Shown here: positions 59,790 to 64,000 of the stretch, piece by piece
Layout: the number at the start of each line of letters is the position of its first letter
How positions within the stretch are numbered: the stretch's first letter is position 1
DNA from: Cryptomeria japonica
Taxonomy: Eukaryota > Streptophyta > Pinopsida > Cupressales > Cupressaceae
Length of the DNA: 64,000 nt
Reading direction: 5' to 3'
Assembly (NCBI RefSeq): GCF_030272615.1
Contig: NC_081414.1
Span: 309,113,164 to 309,177,163, forward strand
The notes under the pieces: model-generated
Databases searched by the model: none
Told to the model about the DNA's origin: nothing
The model's input: only the letters and a program-made list of their open reading frames with translations
Position numbers and translations under genes: made by a program

Positions 59790-60165
59790 TCTTAAATAGG
59801 GTGTTCATTGTCGAAACCAGAGGAAACAAACTCATATACGAGATGCTTCATGCCTGAAACTAGTTTTATAATTTGATATATGTCGTAGATGGGGATATGC
59901 ATTCCCAAAACCAAAGAAAACAAACTCTTACATGGAATATCCTCGAAACTAGGCATGTAGTTGTCTTAAATGAGGTTACGCATTCGCAAAACTAGAGAAA
60001 ACAAACTCTTACACGAGATGTTCCTGAAAACATACATTCACTCCTTGGCATTCACTTTTGCGCCTTGCCATTTGCATTTGCATTATATGTCTTAAATAGG
60101 TTGGATCAGGCTCAAAACCAAAGAAACAAACTCTTGTATAGGGTGTTATACACTTGAAACCAGAC
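59790..60165. repeat. Degenerate ~100-bp tandem repeat
   Basis: Four copies of a unit centred on AGAAAACAAACTCTTACACG (near 59825, 59920, 59993 and 60123), each preceded by GTCTTAAATAGG-like and GCATTC-like words. Confidence 0.75.
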
Positions 60166-60171
60166 ACACTT

Positions 60172-60190
60172 GCACACACACACACACACA
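60172..60190. repeat. CA dinucleotide microsatellite
   Basis: About nine CA units, CACACACACACACACACA. Confidence 0.9.
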
Positions 60191-60741
60191 TGAGGATGAT
60201 TTGAACTAGTGGAACATGGATAGACTATTCCTACTCTCCTCCCCAAAATGGATCACCTAGAAAAACATATCTAGGGACAAGTATCCATGTATATTTTTTC
60301 TCTCTCTTTCCTTCTTCTCATGGACTCATATATTTTCTATTGATGGTTCATGGATAATGTGTGCTTTTCCCTTTTATGTGATCACTTGTGTACTTGAGAT
60401 GGAATTTTTCAACAATGATATCAATGGTTGAGACATTTTGATATCGAGGTGTATTCGGCTAGTTGACTTGAGTCTTGTTTTTGGTCTTTAGCTTTTGTGT
60501 TGTGTCTTTTTCCTTTGTTTGTATTTTTCTCTTTGTTTGTCTTTTCTTTTTTGTCTTGTTTTGTGTACCCTTGCATATGTTTGAGTGAGTTAAGATCCTA
60601 AGATTGGAGGCTTGGTCCCTCAAAATTAGTGATGTCTTATACTCCTTTTGATTATGCTCCTCATTTCTCCTCTCTTTCGTCTACTTTATCATGAGTATTA
60701 GCATAGGCTCATGCTCCCACTAAAGTGGGGGCTAAATATAG

Positions 60742-62255
60742 TGTCCTAAATTGTACTCCCTTATAATTTATTCCATATTTGGGACCTCATCTGAGCGTTC
60801 ATGTCCCAAAGAAGGACTAGGACCTAATTTTGCACATACCATTCAAATCTGGCCTCCTTTTCTCTTTGCATGCCACATAGCCCCTTGGTCATGGCCCTTA
60901 AATAGGGTAGGACCAGGGCGTAGTGCATTGGTCCTCAATGGGACCAGGGTGTGGTGCCTCAGTCCTCTCAATTGGTACCTTAATTTAGTCCCCCTTAACA
61001 GTCACAATGAGCTAGTGGGAATATGATCTTCATGTCAGCTTATGTTGGAAAATTAAGATGTTTTTCGATGGGAAAGTATTAAAAGAGGTCTATCCCTCTC
61101 ATTTCATCATCACATGAGAATCATAAGGCATCCAATCAATCTTTATTCAAGCTATCTATCATTCAAGCATTGAGGTATTCATCATCAAGTATTTCTAGAG
61201 ATCTTCAAGGCTGCATATTCTTCATTCATCCATTGTGGAGAAACATTATGTCATTCATATGCAAGCATGTGTGTGATTAGGATTTTCTTATTTTCATGTC
61301 ATTTCATACAACATATTTGGTTATATTTAAGAAGCAAACCATAATTATTAGTCATCACAGATATGAGGTATATCTTTCATTTATTTATTTTAGTATTTGC
61401 AACATCTCATTCAATGTTAATTCCTAAAGCAGGACTTAGGAAAACCCCTATTCCCGACTTGTTTCCCCTTCTTTCTATTTGTAGGAAACAGGTACAAAGC
61501 TGCGATATTAAGGAATAAGCATTATTTACAGTGACAAATCGACCCCCCATTAGAGTGCAAAAATTACAGAGGACTAGGGCGACCACCACCATGGTCCGAA
61601 TATTTTAGGAGCTCTTTCATGTAGCAGGTTTGAATCTGCTTACATTACTTAGATCTAGGTTCATGGCTCAATACCACAATTGTAGCTTCCTATTTTTCAT
61701 ATTTTCATCTTCATTTCAGTACATTTACCCTAATCTCAGCAATTCAATTTACAAAAGAGGTTTAATTAATTCACATCATCAAAACCCCAATCCAATCAGA
61801 ATTTTCAATCATAGTCCTTGCTTGTTCGTGATGAGATATATTGGATTAAAACCCTCTTTTGAATGTATTGGTCCCCAAGTCATAAAATTAGTGGTTTTCA
61901 TACATCTAATGCTGGAAACCCTAATTTATCACCATTACAAGTAATAGCGGTTCCCCTTTTGCATATACCCATCATGTCTTATTCAGGGCTTGAGTACACA
62001 AGGATATCACTGCACCCTCATGCCTCATATATACCATCATAGTTATATTTGAACTTCCATACATAAGAAACATTTTTTTAAGAGTCTATTCCACACATAG
62101 TAAAAATTATTGCATTTTGTCTTGTATAACCAATGGTGTTGATATCCCTTTGTAAAATAAAAACTAGGATTACTCTCCACATAAATACATAACAATTTCA
62201 TCATCATTCATAAGCCTTCCATCCAACCTATCTCATCATAAGAATTCCATCCAAC
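60742..62255 (+). repeat. Probable 3' LTR of G2
   Basis: Starts TGTCCTAAATTGTACTCCC after a polypurine tract. About 1.5 kb without a convincing gene. The right end is not defined and is placed where G3's LTR seems to begin. ORFs within it (for example 61630-61944) look like chance. Confidence 0.5.
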
Positions 62256-63496
62256 TGATAAGTCGGTGTATTGACATGTTTTTTAGTAGGACTCTTAGGT
62301 TTTTGGTATCTTTTGGGTTGCATTGTGATAGTAAAATATTGTGAATTGACTATATGTAATCCATGTTTTAAAACTAAACATAAGAAATCATGTTTGAACC
62401 TTGTCTGTTAATTCCTGCAGCCATACCAATTTATTCCTACAGCCAAATGGTTTGTCCCTATGATATGCGGATTATTTAGGATGATTTCATATGTGAGTTA
62501 ATGAATGTATTAGTTAAGTAAGATAGATATGCATGTCCTTGTATATTGTTTCTATTTTAGTGCAGGTAATAATTGATGTTGTGGTGTAGAATTCTCTTTT
62601 GCGCCTAAGGACTGGGGAATCACGTCAGATAGCTAGAGTTCAAATTGAAGGAGATTCAAGTGAGCGTGATCTATAGCATAATTGGAGTATTTGTACTTCA
62701 CCATAGGAGTTTAACTCTGGTGCATGTTTAATCTACAAAATATCTCTTTGGCGTGCAAAGACTATGGTTCGGTTTCAGATCCACAGTTCTTGCAGCCAAG
62801 CTCTCTCTTATCCCCTTCATCTAACAGCGATCCACCTTTTCTTCTGGGTGTAATTGGAGTTATCCATTGTAGTTTGTCTTTTCTTTATAATAAGCTCTTC
62901 TTTCTTTTCTGAGGGTTAGACAGAATGGAAAGAGATTGAGCAGAATTTTTGTCAAGTATTCTGAATTTTCTCTTTTTGAATATGTAATCGTCTTTCAGGA
63001 AGAAATGAATAAAAATATCTTATTCTGATCTATTAAGAGTTCTTTGCTGCGAGTTTGATATCACTCATCCAAGGGGGCCCACTTGGTGAGTGATCCCGTG
63101 TTTATGATTATTGAAGTTAGTTTTTACTTAGTTGCAATAGAAGTTCATGACTGGGTTGTTCCTATAGCCACTGGAAATAGATCCTTTGACTGTTCCTGCA
63201 GCCAAGGCAGAATGGTGTGATTTCTGTTATTTCCATTAGTTCATTTTAGCAGAGTTTTGAAAATTTTTCATTTAGTCTTTATGATTTCCATTCATACCTT
63301 TCATACAGTAATTAAGAATAATCATTTAAGGAGCTTAGTGCATATATATTGCAGACCCATTTCAAGTTTTACATTTCTGGATTGACAACTAAATGAACAC
63401 CAGCCATGAGAATAGTAAACTCTACCATATGAATGTCCAAACTTTGGATTGAGATTTCAACTAGAGGTATTATTATCATTATAGTTGGGGTAGACA
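62256..63496 (+). repeat. 5' LTR of Gypsy element G3
   Basis: The right edge is firm: GTAGACA at 63496, four bases before the primer site. The left edge is a guess (TGATAAGTCGGTG at 62256). The word TTCCTGCAGCCA or a one- or two-base variant occurs five times (about 62412, 62434, 62787, 63159 and 63193). AATAAAAAT near 63010 could serve in polyadenylation. Confidence 0.65.
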
Positions 63497-63500
63497 TTTT

Positions 63501-63518
63501 TAGCGTCGTTGTCGGGGA
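63501..63518 (+). other. Primer binding site of G3 (Asp tRNA type)
   Basis: TAGCGTCGTTGTCGGGGA matches the plant Gypsy Asp-tRNA primer site TGGCGCCGTTGCCGGGGA at 15 of 18 positions. All three differences are C-to-T or G-to-A. Confidence 0.85.
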
Positions 63519-63588
63519 TGGTGTCAAGCTAAGAGCCTTTTATGATTATTTTAGTTTCTAGTTAATTGTTTGAATTTCATGAATCTGC

Positions 63589-64000
63589 ATGCATAATAGA
63601 AAAAAAGATGCCAAAGGTATATTTTTACCCACTCATACTACTCAAGCAGAAGATAGTTCTTTAGATATAAACCCTTTTTCTGAGCTGCATCAAGTCCCAC
63701 AAAATTTGAATTACCCTGAGTCTAAATTTCCAGAAGGAGGTCTTCAACTCCTTTTTGGTCCACAAGAAGAAGAGTTTCCTATTGTAATAACCCCCATAAG
63801 TCCAATGCAAGGGAACCCACCTCCTGATGGAAATAATCCACCACCACCGCCTAGTCCAACATTTGAGTTTACCATCTCTGACCAGCATGATAATGCTAAC
63901 CTCAAGAACATTCCAGCATCTTCACTTCCTAAGTTCTATGGGTTGGTCATAGAGGATCCGGATACATTTTTGTTTGAGTTTGATGTTCTCTATAGGAGTT
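63589..64000 (+). CDS. gag: G3 gag, N-terminal part (open to window edge)
   Basis: ATG at 63589 (MHNRKKDAKGIFLPTHTT) begins 70 bases after the primer site and stays open for 137 codons to the window end. A Pro-rich spacer (GNPPPDGNNPPPPPSPTFEF) precedes ASSLPKFYGLVIEDPDTFLF, the conserved start of Retrotrans_gag capsid in Athila/Tat-like plant Gypsy elements (LPxFhGLxxEDPDTFlFEF). No stop or shift is seen in this part, unlike most neighbours. Confidence 0.85.
   Translation, partial: MHNRKKDAKGIFLPTHTTQAEDSSLDINPFSELHQVPQNLNYPESKFPEGGLQLLFGPQEEEFPIVITPISPMQGNPPPDGNNPPPPPSPTFEFTISDQHDNANLKNIPASSLPKFYGLVIEDPDTFLFEFDVLYRS

Larger units (their letters stand above)
58691..60741 (+). other. Noncoding 3' region of G2
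   Basis: No reading frame is supported. The motif TTGGGGG or AGTGGGGGC recurs near 58753, 58846, 59159, 59733 and 60723. The last, AAAGTGGGGGCTAAATATAG, directly precedes the LTR at 60742 and is the likely polypurine tract. A degenerate repeat block and a CA microsatellite lie inside. Confidence 0.5.

Noticed and set aside
61630-61944. 104-codon plus-strand ORF
   Set aside because: It lies inside the probable G2 LTR, has no domain, and AT-rich sequence easily gives ORFs of this length.
63661-63888. 75-codon minus-strand ORF
   Set aside because: Shadow of the G3 gag start, which is open on the plus strand and has a recognisable capsid motif.
1-64000. Endogenous pararetrovirus (caulimovirus-like) sequence
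   Set aside because: Every RT found is linked to LTRs, integrase and tRNA primer sites of Copia or Gypsy type. No movement-protein or pararetroviral RT context was seen.

Overview
This is plant nuclear DNA made almost entirely of nested LTR retrotransposons. I see no single-copy host gene, no rRNA gene and no functional tRNA gene. The AT-rich composition, the stacking of old Ty1/Copia and Ty3/Gypsy copies, their initiator-Met, Lys-like and Asp-like primer sites and the heavy transition decay suggest a large, slowly purged plant genome. A conifer is plausible, but the species call is inference.

Layout (names are mine). 1-4185: Copia E1 (-), cut by the window edge. 4186-10270: Copia E2 (-), whose 3' LTR is cut by E1. 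10271-23805: Gypsy G1 (-), Tat-like, with gag, protease, a G-patch-like linker, RT, RNase H, a second RNase H and integrase, plus a tRNA-derived SINE at 18829-19111. 23806-24464: the end of another Copia-type LTR (X). 24465-38288: Copia E3 (-), split inside gag by element E4 (29707-36437). 38345-39877: a solo LTR (S1). 40747-58447: Copia E5 (+), split inside gag by element E6 (42703-51906) and carrying solo LTR S3 near its 3' end. E6 itself carries solo LTR S2. The fragments 38289-38339, 39883-40746 and 58448-62255 read as one broken + strand Gypsy-like element (G2). 62256-64000 is the 5' end of another Gypsy element (G3, +) with LTR, Asp-type primer site and an open gag start.

The nesting is proved by exact 5-bp target duplications for E4 (ACAAG), E6 (TTTTC) and S1 (CATAA), and by gag frames that rejoin across the insertions. 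The inferred deepest stack is G2 > E3 > X > G1 > E2 > E1.

The most unusual content is in E4 and E6. Both have full LTRs, a primer site, a leader and a polypurine tract like those of the autonomous Copia copies, but no protease, integrase or reverse transcriptase. Each instead encodes two proteins: ORF-A (coiled coil followed by four CCHC-type zinc knuckles) and ORF-B (about 1,100 codons: a conserved N-terminal helical domain, a basic or charged middle and C-terminal coiled coils). They look like a family of pol-less, two-gene retroelements that borrow the enzymes of neighbouring Copia elements for replication. A stem-loop that would present the polypurine tract in its loop, and a shared leader motif after the primer site, are candidate cis signals for that borrowing.
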